Shown here one piece after another: positions 32,861 to 43,922 of a stretch of 64,000 bases of DNA (position 1 is its first letter; each line of letters opens with the position of its first letter). Position numbers and translations under genes: made by a program. A model generated the notes under the pieces. It was not told the origin of the DNA and searched no databases. It worked only from the letters and a program-made list of their open reading frames with translations. The DNA comes from Elymus sibiricus (taxonomy: Eukaryota > Streptophyta > Magnoliopsida > Poales > Poaceae): NCBI GenBank assembly GCA_039707655.1, contig CM077676.1, positions 376,158,114-376,222,113 of the forward strand. The letters run 5' to 3'.

Positions 32861-33400
32861 TATGACAAATGCTCCAGGCCAGGCAAGCTTTTCATCGCTC
32901 AGGATACCATCCAAATAACCTCCAGGCTAGTATCAGGCAAGCTTCAGGCCAGGCATAAAGAGGTGAGGAAGCGAACCAAACTGACCCGGAATCAGGCGCG
33001 GTATCGAGGCCCGGGGAGGTGGGGATGCCAGCAAGGCCTCGGCCACGAACGAGCTATAGTTGGCGGAGGCGAGTTTGAAAGCCGGTGGTTCAGCGTGCCC
33101 GGGGAGGGGGTGCAGGCTCGTCGAGGAAATATCTTTTAGTGCGCTGGTTTAGAGGGTTGGTCGGAGGTGGCGCCAGCTTGGCGGTGGGCGACAGTGAGGG
33201 GAGGGTGGGGCAGTCAGGCTGACACGGGAGCGCAGGCGGCGGAGATAGGCGGATCAGACGGTGGTCGTGGGCGGTTTGGGGAAGAAGATTAACAAGGAAG
33301 CGTGGGAGGTAGAAGAAGACCATCTACGACTTTACATCGAACGCTTCGGAATAATCGATTGACCCAAAAAAATCGGTCGACTGACTCCTAGACAGGCCTG
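32861..33400. mobile_element. Right remnant of the GCCTGG-rich element
   Basis: CCAGGC words (32870-32955) are followed by a GC-rich stretch. On the minus strand this is related to the GTCAGTCG-ended element at 7195-7660 (CGGTCGACTGACTCC near 33380). A 77-codon Pro-rich minus frame (33090-33323) parallels the one there. Boundaries are unresolved. Confidence 0.35.
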
Positions 33401-33951
33401 TAGATTCAACATTTAACAATTTGAAGTACAACTGCTAAGCTAGTTAAGTGATTTCTGAAGAAAAAAAAAGAATTAATGAGTGTGAGTGAAACAGGGGTAC
33501 GAGAGATACGGCAGTTACTGTATACCAAACACTATGTATACGGAAGAAAGAATTGTGCAAGTACTGGCTAAGCTAGATGTACTATGATACGAATGATTTT
33601 CTTTCTTTGGCGTTGCATTGGTACTGCATGTCAATTCCATCCAAAAACACCCAGCCTGATGTACATAATTTGTACGATCCATACATATTCGTACATGCAT
33701 GTACATACGTACGTAGTTATCATACATACTGTTGGAGAAGCATGCAGATGCTCCAACGGAAAGTAGCGACGGAAGATCACGTATTAATCACGTACGTGCA
33801 CCCATAAATCAGTGGTGTCCATCGTTTGCATCTGCATGATTTTATCTTCATCGTGTGTGCGCTTTTAGGGAAGCTCTCCTTCGTTGTTTTTGTGCGAGGC
33901 AGGCCAGAAAGCTATCGCAAGCTTGGGTTAACTTATCGGAGCAACTAAAGG
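33401..33951. other. Spacer with no recognisable features
   Basis: It contains ACGTACGTA and TACATGCATG words. No gene or transposon was identified. Confidence 0.4.
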
Positions 33952-34025
33952 TTAGAGCATCTCCAGCCGTTCGGCCCCCAGGGGCTTGAAATAGCGCCGC
34001 CTGGGGGCCAACCGGCGATAAAATC

Positions 34026-34043
34026 GGGGGGGGGGGGGGGGGG
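34026..34043 (+). repeat. Poly-G tract near Harbinger left end
   Basis: Eighteen G residues about 70 bp inside the left end. Confidence 0.9.
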
Positions 34044-34241
34044 AGGCTATGGTTCCCACTCGCCGACCCAAGATCGCCCCCAGCCGCAGATTTGGGCCCA
34101 CTTTCAGCGCAAATTGGCCCAATTTCGGCGTGCTTCGGCACAAATTCAACACAAACTAATTTTTATCACATAGTTCATCACAGAAATCAATACAAATCAA
34201 ATAGTTCGACAAATCAAACTCATATTTCATCACACGTCGAG

Positions 34242-34900
34242 CTAGGCGTTGCCCTTGAGCCTCCATAGGTGCTCCACCAGATCGTGCTGCAGTTCTTGAA
34301 GCACCTGTGGGTCTCGGATCTCCTGACGCATATTGAGGAAGGCAGTCCAGGTTGCCGGTAGCTGGTGATCAACTTGGGCAAGAGGACCCTGCCTGTAATA
34401 TGGTTCAGTGTCAAACACTGGCTCTTCCTGCTCGCTCTCAATGATCATGTTGTGCAAGATGACACAGCAAGTCATGACTTCCCACATTTGATCTTTCGAC
34501 CAGGTCAGAGCGGGGTACCGGACAACAGCAAATCGAGATTGGAGCACACCAAATGCCCGCTCGACATCCTTCCTGCAAGCCTCCTGACACTTGGCAAAGT
34601 AGGAGTTCTTACCTCCTAGCACAGGGTTTGAGATAGTCTTCACAAATGTGGACCATCTCGGATAGATGCCATCTGCTAGGTAGTATCCCTTGTTGTAGTG
34701 GCGCCCATTGACCTCGAAGTTCACCGGAGGAGCTTTGCCTTCTGCCGGCCCGGCGCCGAGCCACCTCGCCGCGGCTTCGCATTGCTTGCGAACAGGTCGG
34801 CCAGAGCGGCGAGGACAATGAGGTGCTCTTCGTCCTGGGCGTCGGCATCGGCTTCCTCCTCCAGCAGCGCCGCGAACGCCTCCTCGTCGTCCGAGTCCAT
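34242..34900 (-). pseudogene. Harbinger transposase, central deletion
   Basis: The N-terminal part starts at 34900 ([20 protein letters not shown]) and reads to APGRQ. Sequence then jumps, at about 34735-34750 and out of frame, to the C-terminal nuclease part: [44 protein letters not shown] and [10 protein letters not shown], ending HLWRLKGNA at 34242. In full-length relatives, as I recall them, about 250 residues including the first two acidic residues of the DDE site lie between these parts. The last acidic residue in DVERAFG is kept. It cannot catalyse transposition. Confidence 0.9.
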
Positions 34901-35123
34901 CGCCGAGCAGACAAATCGCCGAACACCTGGCGGGCGTGGTAGGCGCGCAGCCACCGCCGGTATCCCCGCTAGCGTGGCCGGAGCGCCGGAAAAGCTCGCC
35001 CAGGAGCGGGGTTGAGGCTGCCATGGCGAACCCTCTCTTTCTCGACGGGGAAATGGCCTTTCTAGCGGCGGTGGGCAGGTGGGAGGCGCCGGATCGGCAC
35101 GGCGGCGGAAGGGGTAGCGCGTG

Positions 35124-35143
35124 CGGGGGGGGGGGGGGGGGGG
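35124..35143 (+). repeat. Poly-G tract in Harbinger right part
   Basis: Twenty G residues in the 5' leader of the minus-strand transposase. Confidence 0.9.
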
Positions 35144-35429
35144 CGAATCTGGAGGTGGAAAAACGTCTTCCGCCTGACAGTGGTGGCCCATGCGCCGTTT
35201 TCCCTTCCGCCGGAGCCCCCAAGCGCCCCCCAGTGCACTGGGTTCGGCCTGGGATCGCCGGGCCAAAAAATGGGCCGAACCGGCGAAAATCGGCGTCCTG
35301 GGGGCGCGACTGGGGGGATTTTTCGGCGCCGGCGGTAAAAAACACGCCCTGGGGGGGCTGTTGGGGGCGCGAGTGGAGATGCTCTTACCTTTTGAGTTTT
35401 GAGGCGCTTCGGTAAGGAATTTTTTTTTG

Positions 35430-36215
35430 GGCCTGGAAGCGAACCAAGTGATGCGTCAACCACCACCACGTGCCGTGTGTCGGGCGCTCCCTCTAATTTT
35501 TTTTCCTATACGCGTTTTTGGGTTTTAGATGAGTTTATTTTTGTTTGGCTTTTAAGTTTTGTCTGGTTTTCCCTAGATTTTGGAGGATTTTTTTTTCAGG
35601 AAGCAGTGCAATTGTGCTTACCAAAAAAGGAAAAAAACACATATTTGCTTCCGCGAGAAGCATATATTTGCTTCCATAAAAAGCACAATATATGCTTCCA
35701 CGAGAAGTACAGTTTTGTTTCTCGAAAAGGAAAAAACGCAGTTGTGCTTCTACGAGAAACATAGCTATACTTCCGCGAGAAGCACAGCTCGAAAACAAAA
35801 GCCTTGCTTCCGCAGAAGCACAGACCGTGCTTCCCCGAAAAAAGGGAAAAGCATAGCCTGTGCTTCCCAAAACATAAGTCAAAACCGCACCGTGCTTCCG
35901 AGCTCCAGTTTTTTCGTTCCCTTTTTTGTATTCGTTTTTATTACTCGTCTTTTTTACTTTTTTTGTTTTTTGGATTTTGTTTTTTGTTTCCAGTTTTTTC
36001 TGAATTTTTTTGTCGAAATCTATTAACATGGATCTAGTTTCGAAGATCTCGACGCGAGAAATCGGACAGTGAAAACGGTTTGGTATTTAGACGGATGGTT
36101 CAACAGATACAATATTTTAAATAAATAAATCGAGGAAAAAAATTTCTCAGGTTGCGACAAGTGGCACACATACATTACACCACTTGTCAGCACCTCAGAA
36201 TATGGGTAATGACCT
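35430..36215. mobile_element. Mutator-like non-autonomous element B
   Basis: This is the inverted counterpart of the element at 2100-2830. GGCGCTCCCTCT (35483-35494) and CTATACGCGTTTTTGGGTTT (from 35507) match its right end in reverse. The interior has GCTTCCGCGAGAAGCACAG repeats in place of GTGCCTCTCGTGG ones. The far end includes GCGACAAGTGGC and CACCACTTGTC. Long open frames on both strands here are repeat by-products. Confidence 0.5.
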
Positions 36216-36669
36216 TTTGTAAGTGATAACCCTTAACAAGTGATTTCGTTAACTTATAATTAAGGATGGCCTCCCGCCTATAAATTGGGTTGGCCTGTTA
36301 TCAGAGTCATAAGGACAAATCAATCTCTCCCGAATGTATATGGCTGCACAGGGCACGACCATGGCTCGCGCATACCGGCCCAGTAACAAAACGAGTGTAG
36401 CTTCTCATTTGTTTCTTTCAATTCATTGTACGTTTACCTTCTTTTCCTTTTTCATTTGTCTCTATTTAAAAATATATTCTAAATACATATATTTCCAATT
36501 TATTTTTTTATATCGTGAATCTGAAAAATGTTAACGCGGTGTAAAAATTTTGTTAGTGTAATTAAAAAATTGATTATAGCATTAAAGAAAATTACGTGTT
36601 TTATTTTTAAAAAGACAAACCATTTTTATAAATATTTTGGATGTATAAGAAAAATGTATGGTTGGTAAG

Positions 36670-37010
36670 AAAAAAAGTAGACATCAAAACATATATTTGG
36701 AAAAAAATGTTAATCATGTATATGAAAAATGATAAACATGTATAACAAAATGTTTCAGATATATACCAGAATGTACAATATGTATGAAAACAATTGACAT
36801 CAACCCATATATTTGAAAATAAATGTTTATCATGTATATGAAAATTGTTAAACGTGTATTAAAAATGTTTCTGGTTTATACCAAAAATGTACAATGTGTA
36901 TGGAAACAATAGGCATCAAAACATATATTTGAAAAAAAGAATTATATTTGAAAAGTGTTAAACGTGTATTAGAAAATGTTTTAGATATATAGCAAAAATG
37001 TATATGTGTA
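36670..37010 (+). repeat. AT-rich tandem repeat, period about 115 bp
   Basis: CATCAAAACATATATTTG recurs at about 36684, 36798 and 36914, with ATGTATATGAAAA and GTACAATGTGTATG between. The surrounding 36216-37560 is A-rich filler with no gene. Confidence 0.65.
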
Positions 37011-37591
37011 TCGAAAAAAGTAGACAAAAAATATAAGTAAAAATGTATATATAAACAATGGTCATGATGTATACGAAAAATGTTGAATGTGTACTGAAAA
37101 AAAGTGCACATGTGTTGAAGAAAAAATAACCGATGAAAATCGACGAAGAAACAAAGAAAAATGGGAAAAAAATCCCAGCAAAACCTAACAAATAAAAACA
37201 AGAAAAACCTGAAAATAAAAATCAGAAAACCAATGCAAAAGAATGGAAGTAGTGAAATCCGAGAAGGAAACAAAGAAAAGCGAAGAAAATAGAGAAAAAC
37301 GAACAAAGAAAGAAAGGAAAACAAAAACCCAATGAAACTGGGAAACGAACAAAGAAAACGAAGAAAAGAAACAAAACTACGCGTGTGTACATGCCCGCAG
37401 TAGTTCAAAAAAAAATCAAATATTAATACTATTTGTTGTATGGCAAGTCTTGCATGCCTAATAGTTAAAAACGGAAATAAAATGTAAGCATGAAAAGTCT
37501 TGCATGAAGAATAGTTAGGAAACAAATCAAACATTCATTGTGCAGCGATACATACCTAAAACAACCAAGGTGCCCGGGCACCTAGGTGTCC

Positions 37592-37594
37592 CAG

Positions 37595-37640
<46 letters not shown>
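37592..37640. repeat. (TA)n microsatellite
   Basis: About 24 TA units. A second, shorter TA tract lies at about 37889-37912, before HE1. Confidence 0.9.
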
Positions 37641-37646
<6 letters not shown>

Positions 37647-37948
37647 CATTCTCAATATAATTTATTAAATATTTTAATATACCCCAACATGAGTTTTGTT
37701 GAAAAAATATCATCTGTGACGTACTTTCTGTAATGTACCTTTTTCACGTACAAACAAATCAGTATATACGTAAACCTTAAAAAATATGTAAACTCACATG
37801 AATTTTTTCATTAAACTCATTTTGGGGTATATAGTAATTATTAATGAAGTATATTAAAAATAATAATGAGGTACGAAAGATTCATATATATATATATATA
37901 TATACGTACTCCCGCTCCTAATATACCACATATATATATACAGACGGT

Positions 37949-37974
37949 CTATTCTCCTAATATTAGGAGAATAG
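37949..37974. repeat. HE1 terminal palindrome, 26 bp
   Basis: The left arm CTATTCTCCTAAT is followed directly by its complement ATTAGGAGAATAG, with no loop and no mismatch. Confidence 0.95.
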
Positions 37975-37997
37975 TTATTCTGCTAACACTTCCGAAC

Positions 37998-38180
37998 CAA
38001 AAATGCTAAACGTACGGGCCTCTTACAGGTGTTTACGGGCCCTTTCCCAATAATCTCTCCACCCCCCCTGATTTTCACCGGGGTGGGGCCCCTCCCTCCC
38101 CCCCTTAATCCAATCACGAGTTGACAAATCAATATCACCCCGTAAAACGCCCGTAACCTTCCGTCGATGTAGCGTTACTC
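37998..38180. mobile_element. Mutator-type MITE in HE1
   Basis: A 9-bp duplication CTTCCGAAC flanks it (37989-37997 and 38181-38189). The ends match imperfectly (GCTAAACGTACGG versus GCTACATCGACGG) and an ACGGGC block follows in both. HE2 and HE3 lack the insertion at this point, which makes it younger than the family. Confidence 0.7.
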
Positions 38181-38299
38181 CTTCCGAACTGCACGCTCAA
38201 CACAAGTGCACGTTATTGTTGAAGTAAGAGCACTGCAGTACAGAGGCGAGTGAACTTCCTGTCGCAAAAAACTGTACGCGATTTTTTCGGTACTGTTTT

Positions 38300-38930
38300 C
38301 GCTCTATTTTTTAAACCGTTTGTCAAAACGAGGCGTGTAATATACCGTTGGAAAGCTATGGATTAGGCGCAACTTTGACATGTTGATTTTTTTTGGAGAT
38401 TCCTCATGGTTTAAGAGCAGTTTCGAAAACGGTGCGGCGCCCGACGAGTGGCAGCGAGCGTTTTTCGCTTTTTTTTTCTAAACCGCTTGTCGGAATGAAG
38501 CAAATGATACTCCGTTGGAAAGATATCGTCAAGGCGCAACTTTTTCATATATATTACTTTCTCTAATTCGTTACGATTTAAGAGCAATTTCAAATTTACT
38601 AAATCGCGGAATTCTATTTTTCAATTTTTTAGCAATTTTCTGTACTGTTTTCGCTTCAGTTTTTTAACCGTTTGTCGAAATGAGGCGTGTGATACACCGT
38701 TGGAAAGCTACAAACGAGGCGCAACTTTCATATGCAGAAATGTTTTTGAGATTTCTTACGGTTTTAAATTAATTTTGAAAATGGTGCGCCGGACGACGAG
38801 TGACAACGGCCGTTTTTTCACGATTTTTTACAAACCACTGGTCGGAATGATTCAAATGATACGCCGTTGGAAATATATCGACGAGACGCAACTTTTTCAT
38901 GTAGAACACTCTCTCTAATTCCTTACAGTT
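38300..38930 (-). repeat. HE1 dimeric tandem array
   Basis: Four units of 166-185 bp are each centred on CCGTTGGAAAG followed by GGCGCAACTTT. Units alternate: 1 and 3 share GAGGCGTGT; 2 and 4 share CAAATGATAC and TTTTTCATGT/A. The higher-order period is about 350 bp. The same array is inverted in HE2 (47090-47700) and HE3 (50200-50830). Confidence 0.85.
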
Positions 38931-38959
38931 TAAGAGCAGTTTTAATTTTACCGAAATGC

Positions 38960-39960
38960 GGACACTCTGTTTTTCGCGACGGCAAAATCGACGTGTGTAC
39001 TGCATCAGACAGAAGAACGCACTGCTTCAGACTGAAAATCGCACTGCATCAGACAGTCAAGTGAACTTCATGATTTCTTTTGTCGGACGTAAACTTTCCC
39101 ATACGAATTTTTATTATCTTTTTTTCAACATTTTTTATGAACGAGAGTGGACCGCAGAGACGAGGGCAAGTGAACCGCGACATATATCGAAGTGAACCGC
39201 ATTACTATCTTGTTGTTTCGCTAAATTTTCGCACTTTTCATGTCGGGCGCAAGTGAACAACATCACTCTCAAAAGTGAACCACATCCGAGGACCAAACGC
39301 ACTACAAGTGTTGATGTAGTCGACTGAATTTTGAGACACACGAAACAAATTGCACTTCATACAGAGGGGTAATGAGCTGCTACACAAATGGAGTGAACTA
39401 CATTTTCTTTTCTTCTTCAAACAAATTTATTCAAGACATCGGTACTGCAGATGGGACACAAGCGGGCAACTGAACTGCGCGGACGGTGGCTTGTCTCATT
39501 GCTGGCGGCGGAGACATTTAGTTCATTTTTTACACAGTGCACTGAATGAAAATGCCAGGCGAACTCCACAGTCGAGGTGCAAGTACTGCAAGTAGAGCTG
39601 CACACAGGAAAATTTCTTAGTCGTATCCATGCTTTTTCGTTTGTAGACCAGTTTCGAACTGCAAGTAGGTAGGCGGCTGAACCTCATGTCGGGGGGCACC
39701 ATCCGAACTGCAAAGAGAAATTAACGAGCTGCATTAGAAAATTTACTGCACTGAATTCACAGTGCACTGAACGAAAACCGTTCTGCACTACAAAATGAAC
39801 CACAGAGGATTTTTACAATAAACTGCATCAGGGGTATTTTCACAATGAACCTCATGATCTTCGCACACAAACCAGCGAAGTGCACAGTGGGGCTGTTTTT
39901 GCACGCGCCCAGCAAGTGCACTGCAGGCGCAGCACCGTCGGACTGAATTTACTCACACAA
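38960..39960 (-). repeat. HE1 zone of TGCAGTTCAC-like words
   Basis: Dozens of short matches to GTGAACTGCA/TGCAGTTCAC and one-base variants are scattered at irregular 15-60 bp spacing (AACTGCAAG, TGAACTGCG, AACTGCATC, AAGTGCACTGCAG and others). They are too regular in sequence for chance and too irregular in spacing for a satellite. Confidence 0.75.
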
Positions 39961-40873
39961 CGGACCGCACATCCCGCGCCCAAGTACTGCATCTCGTGCA
40001 GCCAGAGTAGGCCGCCGTTCTCCAGAGATGATGATGGGGAGGAGTAGGCAGGGGGAACAGCTTGGATCCACCAAGGGGTCGACGGAGTTTGGGAAGGGGG
40101 CAGTGGCGGTGGACGGAGGGACCTCGCCGAAAATCAGGACTGGCGGCGCGGGGGGGGGGGGAGGGGTGGTGGAGGCAGCCACTCGGGATCCCTCGCCTGT
40201 AGGGAACATGACGGCGAGATCTGACCTGGGATGCCTGGATCCGTCGGATCCGTCGCGTGAGTGTCATCGGAGGCTGCGGTTGTGGGGGATGGGGGCGGAG
40301 CCGAGCAGCCCGGCAGCGCCGCGGTGTTGTTCAGCCGGCCATGGAGCCTGACCACGCCGGGGAAGAGGCAGCTCGCCAGCCACCTCGCTCCAGCAAGCAT
40401 CGGGAGTCGGGGTGTTGGCCATGGATCCAGGGGCGCCGGGGGAAGGAGGGGAACGGGCGCGCGGCGTCGTGGTACCGGCTAGCGTGGGCAGACGATGGGT
40501 GTGGCTGCTGCCAGGGCCTCTCATGTCTGAATGCGGGAAGGCATGGCTGCTCGGGCCATCGTCGGGTCGGTGGGAGGTTGGGTGCGGCGCGGGGAATGAG
40601 GTGGCGGCGTGGTGGGAGATTGGCGGCGGCGCACCGGAGTAGAAGGTGGAGGGGATTGGGGTGTAAGGTGGGAGACGAGGGGGTTGTGGGTGAGGTGGGA
40701 CGCAGCTTCAGTGAGGTGGGTGCTGTCCGGTTGATTTTGGATGGTTCGGTTCAGTTCGATTGTTCACTGAAGTGCTAAACTGTTAGCAGAATAAGCCTAG
40801 GTGTTAGGAGAATAAGAGTCTTAAGGGTGTTATGAGAATAGACCCACCCTATATATATATATATATATACCAC

Positions 40874-41236
40874 TGTCGGCGGGATGACCCCCGGGTGGTC
40901 CCAAGACGGCGAGCTGGACGGGGTGCCTGCCCGCCCGGGCCGGCTGCTCCGGCTCGCGCCCGAGCCGGCTTCTCCAGCCAGCCGGCTGCTCCAGCTCGCG
41001 CCCGCGGCCGGCAGCTCCAGCCAGCCGGCTACCCAAAGTCAACTACGGCGTCCCATCGGACACACGCAGACGCGACGGCCGTACCCGGCGGCAGCGCACT
41101 ATTGGTGAATAGTGGTGCACTGTTCGCTCGTCAGTGCGCTATTCATCTACAGTGCATCACCATCATCTACAGTGGACATTGTCCCCTGGGCGTCTGTCGT
41201 TAAAAGACCCCACGGGGCCTCCTCGCCTGAGCATGC
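40874..41236 (+). mobile_element. LTR-1 5' LTR, truncated
   Basis: It matches 43923 onward through CCTGAGCATGCTC and then diverges abruptly. The missing part is where R/U5 should be. Confidence 0.85.
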
Positions 41237-42700
41237 TCCCGCACTCTCGTCCCTGCCTCCTTTGCTCTCTTGCTGTAGCCTTTCTGCAGATCCATCCCAC
41301 ATCCGCTGCCAGGCCCCGGACCACCGTCACCATCTCCGGTCGCCCCCCGGCCTCGCCTCCGTCTGGATCCCTTGCCACTGACCTCCCCCTCTGCTCGTCC
41401 CGCACGCCAGGAGGTCGAGCAGCAGCGCTCGATCTCGAGCACGTTGACCACCAACACCACCAGGGGCCGCAGCGGCACCACCACTGCAGCAAAGCCCCTC
41501 CGCCGCGCTCCTCCTGCTGCCCAACGACTCCACCGCCTCCTCCTGCTGCGGGAAACCCCGAGTCCTTCGCCGCGCATCCCGCTGCGGCAGCGCCGCCCCG
41601 TCCCCGGCGACACCCAGTGGGTGCGGAGGAGCTGGGCCGCACGCCCGCTCCCGAGCACCTCCGCGGTCGCGCTTCCGCGTCGCCTCGCCGACCACCTGCT
41701 CTTCGTCCCCGCCCCGCGCGCTACTCCCTTTCCCCTCCCGCTGGAGCTGCGCCGCCCGCCCGTGCCCGAGCTCTCTGACGCCGGCCCGCCATCCCCATGG
41801 TTCCAGCGCCCAGCACGCCCGCCCCGCCGCGCGCCTCGGGGGCCTGCTGCCGCTGCCAGCCTCTCCGCTCGCGGAGCCCGCGCACCTCACCAACCGCGCC
41901 CGCGTTCCCGCGCCGCCCACCGGCTGCGCCGCTCCGCCCACGGATGCCCCGCTCCAGCTGCTGCGCCTGCTCGCCGGCTTCCCACGCTCGTCGCTCCAGC
42001 CGACCGCCGCGTCTCGGGCTGCCTCCCGCCGTACGCCCTGGCTGCGCCTCGCGCGCCTCTGCGGCCGGCTGCGCCGCGCCCGTCGCTGGCCGGCTTCGCC
42101 CCGCCCCGCTCCGCACCGGCTCCGCCTGCGGCACCTCGCCACGCAGCCGCCTCCGCCTGCCCGCCCCGCGGCCGGCTTCGTCGCGCCCGGTTCGCGGCTG
42201 TGCGCCCCGGGCTCCCGCCCCACTCCGCCGCCTCCGGCTGCGCCCGACGCGCCTGCCGTGCCGGCTACCGCTACGGCCGGCTGCTCGTGAAGAAAAGTGT
42301 TGGCTGCCCAACCGACTGGAAAGAAAGAAAAGAAAGAGGCCGGGTGCCCAGGCCGGCTGGCAAAAAAAAAGGGAGAGAGCACGCCGGCTGCCCAGCCGGC
42401 TGGGAAAGGAAAATGAGGCCGGCTGGAGAAAAAAAAGAAAAAAAAGAAGACCGCCAGCCCGCGTCCCCGCGCGGCCGGCTGTGCCTGCGTATCCGCATCG
42501 CCACCCGCGGACGCCCGGCCTGGCTGCCCGTCCGCTTCCACGCCTGGCCGGCTGCACCAGGCCGGCTGGAGAGCCGACTCGGCTGCCCGTCCGCCTCGAC
42601 GCCTGGCCGGTCGGGCCCGATCGGCTGGGACGCCCCTCGACCGCCCAGAGGCTCGGGCCGTCTGCCGGCGGACACCTCCGCCCCGTCTGCGCCAAAAGCA
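41237..42700. other. GC-rich foreign insert in LTR-1
   Basis: This stretch has very high C content in CCGCC/CGGC words with open frames on all strands (up to about 470 codons). Translations are Pro/Arg/Ala-rich and I recognise no domain. The many long overlapping frames reflect the scarcity of AT-rich stops. It may be captured first-exon DNA. Confidence 0.5.
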
Positions 42701-43440
42701 ATGTGAGCTCCCGTCCATGTATCTTTGCACCGTGAACACAACAGATAACCCCGAGCAACCCTCAGGGGGCTATCTCCGCATTTTTTTCAGCTGCTTTACT
42801 GTTCACCCCGGCGCCAGCTTGTATCGGCCCGGGGGCTGGCCGTTTGGCCCGATACGTTCTTCCCTGCAGACGGCTTAGTAGTGTGCACGGTACCGAAGGC
42901 CCACTCTTCGTCTCAGCTACAGACCGGCTCCCGGCTGTCCGGCTAGCAAGAGCAAAAGCTGGAGGTCACCCCACGCGAAAAAAGTCCGGGGGAGAAAACG
43001 GCTTGGGCGACCCGGTCGTTTCCTTTATGAGTATCTGCTCGGTCGAATCTGCTCCCAGAGTCCGAGTACTGTACACTCTACTCCGCGGCCCACTCTTCGC
43101 CTTAGCTACAGACCGGCTCCCGGTTGTCCGGCTAGCAAGAGCAAAAGCCAAAGAGCGGAGGGGACATGAAAGAGACTGAAGGGGGCTCGGACGTAACCGA
43201 GTCGGCACCCTCTGCATAAAACTTGCGCTGCCAAAGCTAAATATTTGATATATCTGCACTGACTAACTTTGTTTTTCGCATGATCATTTCCATGGGGAAC
43301 CCCTCCTCCTCGCCCGGAGGCTACACCCAGTGAGTGCGCTGGCACGCCCCGCTGGGAAAACGCCACGCCGGCTGCAGGCCCGCCGCCGGTTGCCACCGGC
43401 ATCCTCGACACCACCGTCTGTTCCAACATCCGCGGAGACC

Positions 43441-43921
43441 CTCCGCCCGACTCTTCGAGTCGCCCGGAGGCTCGGAGGCTACACCCAGTGGGTGCGCTAG
43501 CGCGCCCCCACTGGAAGCGAGTCGCGCCGGCTGCAAGCCCGCAGCCGCCTGTCATCGACAACCTCTGCTTCCACGACAGCGAAGACCCTCCGCCCGACTC
43601 TTCGAGTCGCCCGGAGGCTCGGAGGCTACACCCAGTGGGTGCGCTAGCGCGCCCCCACTAGAAGCGAGCCGCGCCGGCTGCAAGCCTGCAGCCGGCTGTC
43701 ATCGACAACCTCTGCTTCCACGACAGCGAAGACCCTCCGCCCGACTCCTCGAGTCGCCCGGAGGCTCGAAGGCTACACCCAGTGGGTGCGCTAGTGCGCC
43801 CCCACTGGAAGCAAGCCGCGCCGGCTGCCACCCGCAGCCGGCTGTCATCGACGACTTCTGCTACAACACCTGCAGAAACCCTCCGCCCGACTCTCCAAGT
43901 CGCCCGGAGGCTCGGAGGCTA
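43441..43921 (+). repeat. LTR-1 149-bp tandem array
   Basis: CTCCGCCCGACTCTTCGAGT recurs at about 43441, 43590, 43737 (CTCCTC variant) and 43888 (CTCTCC variant). Each copy is followed by CCGGAGGCTCGGAGGCTAC, which also forms the purine-rich run before the 3' LTR. Confidence 0.88.
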
Positions 43922-43922
43922 C

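Larger units (their letters stand above)
33955..35384 (-). mobile_element. PIF/Harbinger transposon, deletion derivative
   Basis: TTA duplications (33952-33954 and 35385-35387) bound inverted ends GAGCATCTCCAGCCG and GAGCATCTCCACTCG, each leading into a C-rich stretch. The element is 1430 bp and contains a transposase gene with its centre deleted. G-runs of 18 and 20 bp sit near the two ends (34026-34043 and 35124-35143). Confidence 0.92.
37941..40850 (-). mobile_element. HE1: hairpin-ended element in TA tract
   Basis: The left border follows TATATATATA and reads CAGACGGTCTATTCTCC. A perfect 26-bp palindrome centred on TAATATTA occupies 37949-37974. The right border GAATAGACCCACCC runs straight into TA repeats at 40851. 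Both ends carry GGTCTATTCT as inverted repeats (GGGTCTATTCT on the minus strand at right). Interior from left to right: dimeric tandem array, word-rich zone, GC-rich zone. HE2 and HE3 share all of it in opposite orientation. No protein is recognisable. I assign the minus strand because HE2 and HE3 have the palindrome at their right. Confidence 0.8.

Noticed and set aside
36848..37534. A 228-codon minus-strand frame, very Phe-rich
   Set aside because: It translates an A-rich tandem-repeat filler; composition and repeats explain the open frame.
38300..38930. Possible CRISPR-like array
   Set aside because: Units are about 170 bp, imperfect and alternating, without short identical repeats and unique spacers; the genome is a plant nucleus.
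41327..42739. A 470-codon open frame on the minus strand and a 444-codon frame on the plus strand over the same DNA
   Set aside because: Both lie in extremely GC-rich sequence where AT-rich stop codons are rare. Translations are Arg/Ala/Gly/Pro filler without domains, and several frames overlap fully.
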